Shown piece after piece: positions 27,252-40,091 of a stretch of DNA of 64,000 nt. Below the pieces are notes generated by a model. It had not been told where the DNA came from, did no database searches, and worked only from the letters and a program-made list of their open reading frames with translations. The stretch covers positions 1 to 64,000 of the forward strand of contig CABZES010000001.1 in assembly GCA_902524805.1 (NCBI GenBank), given 5' to 3'. Both the position numbers and the translations under genes were made by a program. Numbering within the stretch: the first letter of the stretch is position 1; every line of letters begins with the position of its first letter. Source of the DNA: an uncultured SAR86 cluster bacterium (lineage in GTDB: Bacteria; Pseudomonadota; Gammaproteobacteria; Magnimaribacterales; AG-339-G14).

Positions 27252-28277
27252 ATGCATCTTTCAAGAATTCATTTAATTAACTTTAGGCTTTTCTCTAACT
27301 CTGTTTTTGATTTAGAAGAAACCTCCCTTATAACCGGGAAAAATGGTTCGGGTAAAACTTCTTTATTAGAGGCTGTTCACGTTTTACTTAAATCTAGATC
27401 TTTTAGAACTTCATCTATGAACAGTTTAATCAATCATAAGCAAGACAATTTTATTTTAAATGCAAAACTTGAAGGAAAACTTTTAACTTTTGAAAAAAAA
27501 AGAAGAAATACTGCAAAAAATAATGGATATAAAACTGAAGAATACAAATACAGAAATTTTCCAATATTAATTAATAACTTTAGTTTGGCCTTTCTTGAGG
27601 CAGATAAAGAAATAAGAAGAAGATTCTTAGATTATTTCATGTTTCACGTGAAACATGACTATATAAATAGCCAAAGAAAGTTTAAAAAGATTCTTGCAAC
27701 TAGGAATAGGGCGCTGAAAAAAAATAATGAAGAAGAAATAAATATATGGACAAAGCTATTGGTCGATGAAGCAGAAAAGATAACCAAAAATAGAGAGGAA
27801 ATTTTTAACAAAGTTATAGCAAAAGTGCCTGAGTTCTTTAACAAATTACCTTTGGATGAAAGATGGAAAAAAATAGCAAGTCAGCTTAGTTTTAAATTCT
27901 TTAAAGGATGGGACCAGGAAGAGTTAATTGAGGTCCTTAGATCAAATTTTCAAGACGATATGAAAAGGGGCTTTACCAAATTCGGTCCACAAAGATTTGA
28001 CCTCGAGATAAATATCTTAAAAAATAAAGCAGGAGACGTGCTGTCAAGAGGAGAGCAAAAGCTATTGATTTTATTGATTTTTTTATGTTTTGGAGAATTT
28101 ATTTCAGAACATACTGAAAAAAATGTTTTTTATTTAATTGATGATGCCTCCGCTGAGTTTGACGAAGAAAACTTAATTTTAGCATTAACTTCATTAGAAA
28201 AAGTTAAAGGTCAAAAGATTATTTCTTCGATAAAAAAACCAGAAAACATTAAATTAAAAAGCGTTATTGATTTATAA
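27252..28277 (+). CDS. recF: DNA replication and repair protein RecF
   Basis: The 341-residue SMC-like ATPase loads RecA at gaps with RecO and RecR. The N-terminal INFRLFSNSVFDLEETSLITGKNGSGKTSLLE holds the P-loop at about 29-36. The C-terminal part shows LSRGEQKLLILLIFL (signature) and LIDDASAEFDEEN (Walker B). A perfect parS is embedded in the coding sequence around residues 130-135 (MFHVKH). It is slightly shorter than the E. coli protein. Confidence 0.95.
   Translation: MHLSRIHLINFRLFSNSVFDLEETSLITGKNGSGKTSLLEAVHVLLKSRSFRTSSMNSLINHKQDNFILNAKLEGKLLTFEKKRRNTAKNNGYKTEEYKYRNFPILINNFSLAFLEADKEIRRRFLDYFMFHVKHDYINSQRKFKKILATRNRALKKNNEEEINIWTKLLVDEAEKITKNREEIFNKVIAKVPEFFNKLPLDERWKKIASQLSFKFFKGWDQEELIEVLRSNFQDDMKRGFTKFGPQRFDLEINILKNKAGDVLSRGEQKLLILLIFLCFGEFISEHTEKNVFYLIDDASAEFDEENLILALTSLEKVKGQKIISSIKKPENIKLKSVIDL
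27640..27655. promoter_or_regulatory. parS: parS centromere site
   Basis: TGTTTCACGTGAAACA is a perfect 16-base palindrome identical to the known bacterial parS consensus, and the symmetry extends to 20 bases (27638-27657). It lies inside recF, about 2.9 kb from oriC. ParB, encoded at 16520-17377, is the expected ligand. No second copy was noticed in this window. Confidence 0.93.
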
Positions 28278-31239
<2,962 letters not shown>

Positions 31240-31240
<1 letters not shown>

Positions 31241-32589
31241 TAACCTGAGATTTTCTTTTTAAAAAAAGAAGAAACTTTTTCAATTTCCACTATTTCTTGG
31301 CTCATGTTATCTCGGTCTCTTATTGTGACTTTATTTTTTTCCAATGAGTCGAAATCTACTGTTATACAAATTGGTGTACCAATCTCATCATGTTTTCTGT
31401 AACTTTTGCCGATATTCCCAGTGTTTTCAACAACTACCCTTCCTAACTTCATGCTTTGCAGCTCATTCTTTAATTTATAGGCCAAATCAACCAAATCTTT
31501 GTTATTTTTTTTAAGAGGAATAACAGCTGCCTTGATAGGTGCCAAATGAGGTTTTAAAGACAACAAAACTCTTGTTTTTCCATCTGCTAGCTCTTCAACT
31601 TGATACGCTTCGTTCAAAATAGCTAAAAAGGCTCTTTCAACGCCTGCTGAGGGCTCAATAACGAAAGGAACCAGCCATTTGTTAGTATTTTGCTCTTGAA
31701 TAGCTAATTTTGAGTTAGAAGAAGCATTTTTAATGACTTTTGCTTCAATATTAAGCTCATCTTGATTTTTACTGTGAGAACCCAGGTCAAAATCAGTTCT
31801 ATTTGCAATTCCCTCTAATTCTTCAGTTCCGTGCGGAAATTTATACATCAAGTCGACAGTTTTTTTGGAGTAATGTGCTAATTCATCTCCTTCAACATAT
31901 AAAAGCTCTATGGCTTCTTTAGGAACGCCCTGTTCTTCCCACCAATTTAGTCTCAACTCAACCCATTTATTATGCCATTCATCATCGGATCCAGGATTCA
32001 CAAAAAACTCAAGTTCCATTTGTTCAAACTCTCTTACTCGAAATATAAAATTTCTCGGGGTTATTTCATTTCTAAAAGCTTTTCCTATTTGGGCAATACC
32101 AAACGGCAATGTTCTAGATGTCGAGTCAACTACATTCTTAAAATTAGTAAAAATCTGTTGAGCCGTTTCAGGTCTTAGGTACGCAAAACTTGAGCCATCA
32201 TCAACGGGTCCAACATTTGTTTTAAACATCAAATTAAATTGACGTGGCTCTGTTAAATCTTCTTCTTTACAATAATCTGGAACTTGATCTGCCCTGAATC
32301 TTTCGCCACAAGATTTACAATCAACCATAGGGTCTGTAAAAGTATCTTCGTGTCCAGAATATTTTAGAACCTCCTGATGAGTCAAAATAGAAGCGTCCAA
32401 ACCTTCAATGTCATCTCTGTCATAAACCATAGATGCCCACCAAGTTTGTTTAATATTATTCTTTAATTCAACGCCTAAAGGGCCATAATCGTATAAGCCC
32501 TGAAGGCCCCCATAAATTTCGTTCGATTGAAATATAAAACCTCTTCTTTTACAAAGCGCAACAAGTTCTTCCATTGTTTTAGCAGTCAA
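31240..32589 (-). CDS. glyS: Glycyl-tRNA synthetase, single-chain alpha2 type
   Basis: The 449-residue enzyme starts [34 protein letters not shown] and has a zinc-binding insert ([13 protein letters not shown]). Class II motifs follow ([41 protein letters not shown]), and the anticodon-binding domain is at the C-terminus. This is the homodimeric form found in Gram-positives, Thermus, archaea and eukaryotes. It is not the alpha2-beta2 GlyQ/GlyS of most gammaproteobacteria, yet it occupies the normal glyQ-glyS position beside gmhB. Length is normal for the short bacterial version. Confidence 0.95.
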
Positions 32590-32642
32590 TTCTGTTTCCT
32601 CATTTACTTCAATGTATGTTTTTTATTAGTAGTAAGCACTTA

Positions 32643-34094
32643 CTATGATCTCCAAAAGAAAGATGTAAATAATACTAATAACGTATAGATTTCTAGCCTA
32701 CCTAAGATCATAGCAAATGACAAAAATAGTTTGCTGATATCATTTAAAGAGCTATAACTAAATGCTGCATCTCCCAGTGCTGGACCCAAGTTATTTAAAC
32801 AAGAAAAAACAGCTGAAAAAGACGTTTCAAAAGATAATCCTGAGCCTACTAAAAGGATCGTTCCCACCAAAAGCGTCATAAAATAAACAGCAAGAAAACC
32901 CCAAACAGAGTCTTTGATTTCCTGGCTAATAATTTTATTTCCAATTTTGAGGGGCAAAACAGAATTAGGATGAACAAGTTTTTTTATTTCTTTAATACCC
33001 TGTTTAACAAATATTAAGATTCGGATGGCTTTTATTCCTCCTCCGGTAGAACCTGCGCAAGCTCCCATTCCAGCTAATCCTATTAAAAAATAAGGCAAGT
33101 AAGAGGGCATTGAACTGTGATCTTCTGAAGTAAAACCTGTCGTTGTTAAAAAAGAAATAGTTTGGAATAGCGACTTAAGTAATAAAGACAAGTCATTGCT
33201 ACTTGAATAATTAATGGTCGAAATGAAAACAAACAAAAATGATAAAAAAGCAACGCTCGAAAAAAATTTCAGTTCAGGATCTAGAAAGTATGCATTTAAC
33301 CTTCTCTTTTTTAAAGCTATGAAGTGCAAAGAAAAGCTCAACGCTGATAAAAACATAAAAATTGAGCCAAATAAATAAATAAAATTATTATCAAAATAGG
33401 CAAAGCTTTGGTCATAATTAGAAAAACCGCCTATTGCTACTGTTGTAAAAGAATGCGTAATAGCATCAAATAAACTCATACCAGAAAAGAAGTAACAAAA
33501 GCAACAGGTTAAGGTCAATATTAAGTATACAAGCCAAAGCGATTTGCCAGTTTCAGCCATTTTTGGTCTTAATTTAGTTCCAGATACAGATCCTTGCGTT
33601 TCTCCTCTGTAAAGCTGCATTCCTCCAACTCCTAGCAAAGGGAATAAGGCCAAAGCTAAAACTATAATACCCAAGCCACCAAGCCATTGAAGTAAAGCTC
33701 TATAAAAAAGGATAGATTTAAGTTCAGTATCCAAACTGGCCAAAATTGAGGCTCCAGTCGTTGTTAAACCTGAAACAGCCTCAAAGTAAGCATTTACTAT
33801 CGACAAATTACTTGAGTTTCCTATTATAAAAGGCAGACTTGCAAAGACTGAGTAAGTAAACCAGAGCAAAACAGTCAATAAAAAACCATCTCTGATTCTT
33901 AAATCTTCATAATTTTTATTAAAATTTACAGCTATCAAGAAAAGTCCTGCAGCTAATGTGATTAAAAAGGAATAGATAAATGAAAAATACGATTCTTCTT
34001 GATAAATTAAAGCTAATAGAACAGGAAGAAGTTGGAAAAGAGAAAAAATCACCAAACCAATACCTAAAATCTGTGAAATTAGTCTATATTTCAT
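32643..34094 (-). CDS. trkH: Trk potassium uptake channel TrkH
   Basis: The 483-residue membrane protein has about ten to twelve hydrophobic segments and the four P-loop filter elements of the family, for example SGLTTTGASIL, ITHSFTTVAIGGFSN, SFLTTTGFTSED and CLNNLGPALG. It forms the ion-conducting part of the Trk K+ uptake system, gated by the RCK protein TrkA encoded 24 bases upstream. The pair is transcribed together in the order trkA-trkH. Length is typical. Confidence 0.95.
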   Translation of the reverse strand: MKYRLISQILGIGLVIFSLFQLLPVLLALIYQEESYFSFIYSFLITLAAGLFLIAVNFNKNYEDLRIRDGFLLTVLLWFTYSVFASLPFIIGNSSNLSIVNAYFEAVSGLTTTGASILASLDTELKSILFYRALLQWLGGLGIIVLALALFPLLGVGGMQLYRGETQGSVSGTKLRPKMAETGKSLWLVYLILTLTCCFCYFFSGMSLFDAITHSFTTVAIGGFSNYDQSFAYFDNNFIYLFGSIFMFLSALSFSLHFIALKKRRLNAYFLDPELKFFSSVAFLSFLFVFISTINYSSSNDLSLLLKSLFQTISFLTTTGFTSEDHSSMPSYLPYFLIGLAGMGACAGSTGGGIKAIRILIFVKQGIKEIKKLVHPNSVLPLKIGNKIISQEIKDSVWGFLAVYFMTLLVGTILLVGSGLSFETSFSAVFSCLNNLGPALGDAAFSYSSLNDISKLFLSFAMILGRLEIYTLLVLFTSFFWRS

Positions 34095-34117
34095 TATATT
34101 CTTTTAAATTTAGCTAA

Positions 34118-35473
34118 TTAAGCCAAAGATCTTTCAAGTTGTTCAAAATTATTTTTATCCGCTAAAAAAATCACTAAATGATCGTTCTCTTCTATTTTCA
34201 AGTCGTGATGAGCAATTTTTACGTCCTTATCTCTCAAAAGAGCTCCAATCATGCAGCCTTCAGGCACATTTATTTCATCTATTTCTTTGCCAATAAGGCC
34301 CTTGTTCTTCTCTACATCTACTATCACTTCCAAAGCTTCAGCTTTTCCTCCTTTAAAAGAATACGCATTAGCAAGTCTTGAACTAACAACGTTTTGGAGA
34401 ACTACGCCGATAGTTATAAGAGTAGGAGCTATGGAAACCTCTAAATCCTCGTTTTTGATGAGTTCAATATAGTTTTTCTTGTTTACCAAAGTTAAAACAT
34501 TCTTAGCGCCTTGTTTTTTTGCTAACAATGACGACATGACGTTTGCTTCGTCATTATTCGTAACAGCACAAAAAACATCTATTTGATCAATGCCCTCTTC
34601 ATCTAATAATTCAGAGTCGGAAGTATCGCCATGGAGAACTAAACTGCTAGAAAGTTTTTCTGATAAATACACACATCTTTCTTTATCGGTTTCAATAATC
34701 TTAACTCTAAAATTTCTTTCTAAAGCTTTAGCAATTCTTCTTCCGATTCTGCCTCCTCCAGCAATCATTATATTTTTGTATCTTGCATCTTCTTCTCTAA
34801 TTTCTGACATTACTTTTCTTAGATTTGATCTTGCAGTTATAAAAAATACTTCATCTTTTTCTTCTATAAAATCATCTCCTGTTGGAATTATTAATTGATT
34901 GTTTCTATAAATAGCAGCTACTCTTGTATCAGCGCTCGGAATATGATCTTTCAATTCAGAAATTTTGTGACCGGTAATAGGGGCTCCTTTCGTGGCTTTA
35001 ACCTGAACCATTGATGCCATTGCATTTCCAAAATCTAGAACTTGCATAGCCCCAGGAAGTTCTATTAATTTAGTTATGTAATTAGTTATTAAATTTTCAG
35101 GGCTAATAATTACATCAATGGAATAATCCCCTGCTTCAAAAATTTCTCTCCCTTTTCCGGCTAAATATTGAGTGGCACGAATCCTTGCCATGGTTTTTGT
35201 TTTTTTATTAATATGCTTGATCATTTGGCAAGCGACCATATTTACTTCGTCCCATTGAGTCATTGCAACTGCCAAATCTGCTGAAGCTATATCTGCTGAT
35301 TCCAAAGTCCTTGGGAAACAACAATTACCACAAATAGTTCTTAAATCATTATGATCAGAAATTTTTTGCAGTTTTTCTTCATTAATGTCGATGAGGGTTA
35401 CATCATGTTCTTCTGCCAGAATTTGAGATAATTCTGATCCGACTTGTCCTGCACCAAGGATTACAATATTCAA
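34118..35473 (-). CDS. trkA: Trk potassium uptake regulatory protein TrkA
   Basis: The 451-residue cytoplasmic protein has two tandem RCK units. Each has a Rossmann NAD-binding part (IVILGAGQVGSELSQILAEEHDVTLID at 2-28; IMIAGGGRIGRRIAKALERNF near 235) and a TrkA-C domain. It binds nucleotides and gates TrkH. It lies directly upstream of trkH and after fmt. The rsmB gene that stands between trkA and fmt in pseudomonads is missing. Confidence 0.95.
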   Translation of the reverse strand: MNIVILGAGQVGSELSQILAEEHDVTLIDINEEKLQKISDHNDLRTICGNCCFPRTLESADIASADLAVAMTQWDEVNMVACQMIKHINKKTKTMARIRATQYLAGKGREIFEAGDYSIDVIISPENLITNYITKLIELPGAMQVLDFGNAMASMVQVKATKGAPITGHKISELKDHIPSADTRVAAIYRNNQLIIPTGDDFIEEKDEVFFITARSNLRKVMSEIREEDARYKNIMIAGGGRIGRRIAKALERNFRVKIIETDKERCVYLSEKLSSSLVLHGDTSDSELLDEEGIDQIDVFCAVTNNDEANVMSSLLAKKQGAKNVLTLVNKKNYIELIKNEDLEVSIAPTLITIGVVLQNVVSSRLANAYSFKGGKAEALEVIVDVEKNKGLIGKEIDEINVPEGCMIGALLRDKDVKIAHHDLKIEENDHLVIFLADKNNFEQLERSLA

Positions 35474-35520
35474 GTTTTTTACCTATAAAAATTATACTCT
35501 TACTTAAATTTTTGTGAACT

Positions 35521-36453
35521 TTAAGTGAGAAAATTTCCTATTTCAAAAAATTTTCTAGAACCATTGTAAAAATCTGCCACAGGCATCTTTCTTTTGCCTG
35601 GCCTAGACAGTTCTAATATTTCTACTGATAAATCTTTTGCGCCTATTAAAAGTTTCTCTCCTGAAAATTCCAATATCTTTCCTGGCCCTTTGCTTTTAGT
35701 AAAGCAAAGCCTAGCTTTATGAACATTTATTCTCTCTTTTTTATAAGTAGAATAAGCGCATGGGTTAGGGCTAAAACCATTAATCATATTTTTGATAATC
35801 TCAGCTTTGTTATCCCAATTAATACATGATTCGCTCTTCAGTAACTTATCTGCATAAGATGCTTTAGAATGGTCTTGCTCAGTATATTTAATATTATTTA
35901 ATTCAATATTTTCAATAGTTTGCAATATTTCTCTAGAAGAAGCTTTAGCCATTTTTTCCGCTAAACTTCCTGAGGTTTCTTCTTCCTCTATAGCTACTTT
36001 AAAAGTCTCAATGATAGGTCCTTCGTCTAACCCTTCTGAAAGTTTCATAAAAGTAATACCAGTAAATTTTTCTCCATTTATTATTGCTCTTTGAATAGGG
36101 GCAGCGCCTCGATAGTTTGGGAGAATAGAAGTATGAACATTGATTGATCCATAAGTTGGAAGTTCAAAAATATCTTTAGGAATAATTTTTCCGTAAGCGA
36201 ACACAATGAGTAAATCTGATTCTACCCCTTTAAAAATATTTTTAACCTCAATACTTTTTAAATTTTTAGGCTGTATAAAAGGTAGATTATTTTCCAGACA
36301 AAACTTTTTGATTGGACCAGGAAGCAATTTTTTCCCTCTCCCGGTAGGCTTATCCGGCATAGTTAAAATTAAACCTATTTCATGAGATGAATTCAATATC
36401 TCTTCTAAACAAGAAATAGAAATATCAGGCGTTGCTGCAAAAATAATTTTCAT
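35521..36453 (-). CDS. fmt: Methionyl-tRNA formyltransferase
   Basis: The 310-residue enzyme formylates initiator Met-tRNA using 10-formyl-THF. The N-terminal domain carries IIFAATPDISISCLEEIL and the active-site region INVHTSILPNYRGAAPIQRAI, with GLDEGPI supplying the aspartate. The C-terminal domain (residues 205 on) binds tRNA. It follows def by nine bases, the standard def-fmt pair. Length is normal. Confidence 0.96.
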   Translation of the reverse strand: MKIIFAATPDISISCLEEILNSSHEIGLILTMPDKPTGRGKKLLPGPIKKFCLENNLPFIQPKNLKSIEVKNIFKGVESDLLIVFAYGKIIPKDIFELPTYGSINVHTSILPNYRGAAPIQRAIINGEKFTGITFMKLSEGLDEGPIIETFKVAIEEEETSGSLAEKMAKASSREILQTIENIELNNIKYTEQDHSKASYADKLLKSESCINWDNKAEIIKNMINGFSPNPCAYSTYKKERINVHKARLCFTKSKGPGKILEFSGEKLLIGAKDLSVEILELSRPGKRKMPVADFYNGSRKFFEIGNFLT

Positions 36454-36462
36454 ATTTAGAAG

Positions 36463-36972
36463 TTATTTTTTTTGTTTTTTTAATTTTAATAACTTTGATC
36501 TAATTCTTTCTCTTTTAGTTGAAGAAATATAATCCACCATAAGTTTTCCATCTAAGTGATCAGTTTCGTGTTGAATGACAACGCTTAACAATCCAGCTGG
36601 TTTGATTTTTTTTTCTTTTCCATTTAAATCGTTATATGAAATTTCAACATTAACAGGACGAATTACCTCTTCATAAAAACTTGGCACAGAAAGACAGCCT
36701 TCTTCATATCCGGCCTTTTCTTCTTCTTCCAAAACTTTTATCTTGGGATTAATAAAGACTTGTGGCTCGTCTTTTTCTTCGCTTATGTCTATGACAATAA
36801 TTCTCTTTGGCACACCTATTTGTGTAGCAGCCAATCCAATACCTTTGAACTCATACATTGTTTCCAACAAATCTTCCGATAAAGATTTTAACTTTTCATC
36901 AAAAATTTTTACTTCTTGCGCAACTTCTCTCAATCTTGGATCTGGAAAAACTAAAATATTTCTTATTGTCAT
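36463..36972 (-). CDS. def: Peptide deformylase
   Basis: The 169-residue metalloenzyme removes the formyl group from new proteins. All three motifs are present: GIGLAATQIGV, EGCLSVP with the metal-binding cysteine, and QHETDHLDG with the HExxH metal site. It starts IRNILVFPDPRLREVA, the usual N-terminus. It is divergent from purE across a short AT-rich gap of 66 bases that must hold both promoters. Confidence 0.97.
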   Translation of the reverse strand: MTIRNILVFPDPRLREVAQEVKIFDEKLKSLSEDLLETMYEFKGIGLAATQIGVPKRIIVIDISEEKDEPQVFINPKIKVLEEEEKAGYEEGCLSVPSFYEEVIRPVNVEISYNDLNGKEKKIKPAGLLSVVIQHETDHLDGKLMVDYISSTKRERIRSKLLKLKKQKK

Positions 36973-37038
36973 TTAATTAATTACGATAAACATTTATTAT
37001 AGTTTATAAATTTTAATAAGCATTTAATGGAGTAGTTT

Positions 37039-37527
37039 TTGAAAGTTTCAATAGTAATAGGATCTAAAACAGATCTAGATTTGGCTAAAGCTTCTGCGGA
37101 AGTTTTAGATGGTTTTGGGGTGGAAAATTCTACCAATGTTCTAAGTGCCCATAGAATGCCGGAAGTACTTCAAGAACATATCCAAGCTGAACTTTCTTCG
37201 GGCACTAAAGTTTTTATTGGGATCGCTGGCATGGCGGCTCATCTTTCTGGAAATATTGCAGCACACACTTCGGTGCCAGTCATTGGCGTGCCCGGCGATG
37301 GTGGGCCACTTAATGGTTTCGACGCTTTATTGTCGACTGTTCAAATGCCAAAAGGAGTTCCAGTTGCCACAGTGGCTATTGGCAAAGCTGGGGCAATCAA
37401 TGCAGGGCATTTAGCTGCTCAAATGCTGGCGATCAGCGATGAAAAGCTTGAAAATGCCATAAAAGAGGCAAGAATCCAACAAAAACAACAATTAAAGAAG
37501 GAAAATGACGAACTTCAGGCCAGCTAA
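37039..37527 (+). CDS. purE: 5-(carboxyamino)imidazole ribonucleotide mutase PurE
   Basis: The 162-residue class I PurE interconverts N5-CAIR and CAIR in purine synthesis. It shows the motifs VSIVIGSKTDLDLAKAS, VLSAHRMPE with the catalytic histidine, and AGMAAHLSGNIAAHTSVPVIGVP. The start is TTG at 37039, preceded by ATGGAGTAG as a ribosome binding site. It overlaps tsaC by one base. The purK partner is not beside it, which is unusual because the two are often adjacent. Confidence 0.95.
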   Translation: MKVSIVIGSKTDLDLAKASAEVLDGFGVENSTNVLSAHRMPEVLQEHIQAELSSGTKVFIGIAGMAAHLSGNIAAHTSVPVIGVPGDGGPLNGFDALLSTVQMPKGVPVATVAIGKAGAINAGHLAAQMLAISDEKLENAIKEARIQQKQQLKKENDELQAS

Positions 37528-38063
37528 TGCCTGATTTAAAGAATTCTTTTCTAAAAGACCAGATTTTTGCTTATCCAACTGAAGGAGTTTGGGGCCTTGG
37601 ATGTAATCCTTTTTCAGAAAAGGCGGTAAAAAAATTAATTGCTCTTAAAAAAAGGCCTGAAAACAAAGGAATAATAATTTTAGGCGGATCTATTGAGCAA
37701 TTGATACCATTTACAGAACATCTAGATGAAAAACTTAAGAATAGAATGTATTCAAAATGGCCGGGTCCTCATACATGGCTTGTTTCATCTTCGACCAGGA
37801 CTCCAAAATGGCTTTTGGGCCCAACTGGATTGATTGCATTGAGATTGAGCAATCATAAAACTGTCGTAAAATTAACAGAGACACTTGGAATGCCAATATG
37901 TTCTACCTCAGCTAATCTTAGTGGGAACGAGCCTGCAAAAGATTCAAACGAAATAAGAACTTTTTTCAAAGATAAGGTTCTTATTATCGAGGGGAAATTA
38001 GGTGATTTAAAAAGACCTACACCAGTACAAGATTTGGAAAGCGAAGAATGGTTAAGAAAATAA
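37527..38063 (+). CDS. tsaC: Threonylcarbamoyl-AMP synthase TsaC
   Basis: The 178-residue protein makes threonylcarbamoyl-AMP for the t6A37 modification of tRNAs reading ANN codons. It has the YrdC motifs IFAYPTEGVWGLGCNPF, LIALKKRPENKGIIIL, WPGPHTWLV and PICSTSANLSGNEP. It is the short TsaC form without the Sua5 extension. It overlaps purE by one base and aroE by 16 bases, so translation is probably coupled. The tsaC-aroE pair is conserved in gammaproteobacteria. Confidence 0.94.
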   Translation: MPDLKNSFLKDQIFAYPTEGVWGLGCNPFSEKAVKKLIALKKRPENKGIIILGGSIEQLIPFTEHLDEKLKNRMYSKWPGPHTWLVSSSTRTPKWLLGPTGLIALRLSNHKTVVKLTETLGMPICSTSANLSGNEPAKDSNEIRTFFKDKVLIIEGKLGDLKRPTPVQDLESEEWLRK

Positions 38064-38896
38064 AACTAGCAGTAATAGGATCTCCAATATCTCATAGCCG
38101 TTCGCCTGAAATCCATCAAGAGTTTGCTGATCAAGCTGGAATAGATATTGAATTTAGTAAAGTTGAATTGAGCAAATCCAATCTAGACGATTGGGTGCAT
38201 TCATTTTTTCTTGATGGAGGCAAAGGCTTGAGTGTCACTCTTCCCTTTAAAGAAGATTGCCTAAGCTTAGCGGACGAAATCTCGGATAGAGCGGAAATAA
38301 CAAAGGCTATAAATGTTCTATTCAACAGCAAAGGCAAAATTTTGGGTGATTGTACGGATGGGGTCGGACTGGTAAAAGATTTAACTATAAATAAAAATCA
38401 AAGCATCAAAGAAAAATCTATTTTGGTAATAGGCGCTGGAGGAGCATCTCGAGGGATTTTGCCGTCTCTGTTAGAAGAGGCGCCAAAGTCAGTTGTAGTC
38501 GCTAATAGGACAGTAGAAAAAGCGGAGAGAATTGCTAAGGAATTCAGCTCTAAAGCCTCTCAGACAAGCAAAAGTTCTAATCTTATAGCGTCTAGTTTAA
38601 GCTTCGAAGCGTTGAAAGATTTTGAATTTGATGTAGTAATCAACGCTACTTCAGTATCGACAAATCCGAGCCAAAATCTAAATTTAGACGAATCTGTTTT
38701 TAGAAATACCTCTCTAGCCCTTGATTTATACTACTCTCAGGCTTTTACGCCTTTTATGGATTTAGCTGACAGAGCTAAAGTGCCCACAGTAATAGATGGC
38801 TGGGGCATGCTAGTGGAACAAGCTGCAGAGTCTTTTCTCCTTTGGACCGGCTTTAAACCTGATACTGCAGAGCTCATCGCCAAGCATGGAGAGTAA
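38048..38896 (+). CDS. aroE: Shikimate dehydrogenase (NADP+)
   Basis: The 282-residue enzyme reduces 3-dehydroshikimate in aromatic amino acid synthesis. The shikimate-binding motif is LAVIGSPISHSRSPEIHQEF, the catalytic lysine lies in LSVTLPFKEDCL, and the NADP fold reads ILVIGAGGASRGILPSL, with ANRTVEKA (the Arg indicates NADP). The C-terminal WGMLVEQAAESFLLWTG is canonical. It starts inside tsaC. The next gene, coxB, begins a different operon 43 bases on. Confidence 0.95.
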   Translation: MVKKIKLAVIGSPISHSRSPEIHQEFADQAGIDIEFSKVELSKSNLDDWVHSFFLDGGKGLSVTLPFKEDCLSLADEISDRAEITKAINVLFNSKGKILGDCTDGVGLVKDLTINKNQSIKEKSILVIGAGGASRGILPSLLEEAPKSVVVANRTVEKAERIAKEFSSKASQTSKSSNLIASSLSFEALKDFEFDVVINATSVSTNPSQNLNLDESVFRNTSLALDLYYSQAFTPFMDLADRAKVPTVIDGWGMLVEQAAESFLLWTGFKPDTAELIAKHGE

Positions 38897-38939
38897 CAGC
38901 CTAATAAGCTAAAATTATGCTCAATCACAATTATTGTTT

Positions 38940-40076
38940 ATGTTTAGAGCTATAAAATATTCATTAAGCCTTGCGGCAGCGCTGACTGCAAATTTTTCAT
39001 TTGCGGCCTGGGATGACTTGAATATGAGCCCTGGAGCTACTCAATTGAGCCAGGAAATATTTGGCCTTCACATGACAGTCTTTTACGTCTGCCTTGCTAT
39101 TGGTATTGCTGTGTTGTTAGCAATGGCCTTCATCCTTTTTAAGTACAGAAAAAAAGAGGGCGTAAAACCAGCTGATTTTGATGATAGCACCGCTTTAGAA
39201 ATCACTTGGACAGTATTATTTGCGTTGATATTAATTGTGCTTGCAGTTCCAGCGACCTCAGTAATGATCAAAGCTTACGATGATCAAGAAGGAGATATAA
39301 ACATATTAATCACAGGTCACCAGTGGAAATGGCAATACGAGTACATCGAAGACGAGGTTGGGTTTTTCAGCAATCTTTCAACTTCCTTAGACAAAAGAAA
39401 TAATTTGGCCCCTAAAGATGAAAACTATCTTTTGGAAGTAGATGAGCCTTTGGTAATACCAACTAACACAAGAGTTAGATTTTTAATTACTGCAAACGAT
39501 GTCATTCATTCTTGGTGGGTGCCAGATTTTGCTATTAAGCAAGATGCCATTCCAGGATTTGTTAATACGGGATGGACTTATGTCAATGAGCCTGGAGTTT
39601 TCAGAGGGCAATGTACGGAGTTGTGCGGACAATATCACGGCTATATGCCGATCGTGGTCAAAGCAGTGTCACCAGAAGAATATTCAACTTTTATTAGAGA
39701 CAAGAAAGAGGCAAAAATCCAACAAGCTCTTTTAACAGAGAAACTATGGAGCACTAGCGAGCTCATGGAAATTGGAGAAGGCATTTATCAAAAAAATTGT
39801 GTTGCTTGTCATCAAATTGGCGGTAGAGGAATACCGCCTGTTTTTCCTTCACTTGTTGGAAGTGAAATAGTCATGAGAAACAAAGCAAGACACATAGAAA
39901 TTCTCATGGAAGGAGTGCAAGGAGCTGCAATGGCATCGTACGCAGAGCAACTTTCTGAAGTTGAGATAGCAGCTGTTATAACCTACACAAGACAGGCTTG
40001 GGGTAATGCAGAAACTGGCGATGGCAAAATAGTCATCCCAAAAGAGATTTTAGATTATAAAACTAATAAACTATAA
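38940..40076 (+). CDS. coxB: Cytochrome c oxidase subunit II with fused cytochrome c domain
   Basis: The protein has a signal sequence (MFRAIKYSLSLAAALTANFSFA), two membrane helices, and a cupredoxin domain with the CuA ligands in VIHSWW and GQCTELCGQYHGYM. A C-terminal cytochrome c domain carries the haem motif CVACH near residue 290. The fused haem domain makes this a caa3-like subunit. I prefer the ATG at 38940 to the TTG two codons upstream. It heads the oxidase operon coxB-coxA-ctaG-coxC and accepts electrons from cytochrome c. Confidence 0.95.
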   Translation: MFRAIKYSLSLAAALTANFSFAAWDDLNMSPGATQLSQEIFGLHMTVFYVCLAIGIAVLLAMAFILFKYRKKEGVKPADFDDSTALEITWTVLFALILIVLAVPATSVMIKAYDDQEGDINILITGHQWKWQYEYIEDEVGFFSNLSTSLDKRNNLAPKDENYLLEVDEPLVIPTNTRVRFLITANDVIHSWWVPDFAIKQDAIPGFVNTGWTYVNEPGVFRGQCTELCGQYHGYMPIVVKAVSPEEYSTFIRDKKEAKIQQALLTEKLWSTSELMEIGEGIYQKNCVACHQIGGRGIPPVFPSLVGSEIVMRNKARHIEILMEGVQGAAMASYAEQLSEVEIAAVITYTRQAWGNAETGDGKIVIPKEILDYKTNKL

Positions 40077-40091
40077 AATAAGGAATAAATT

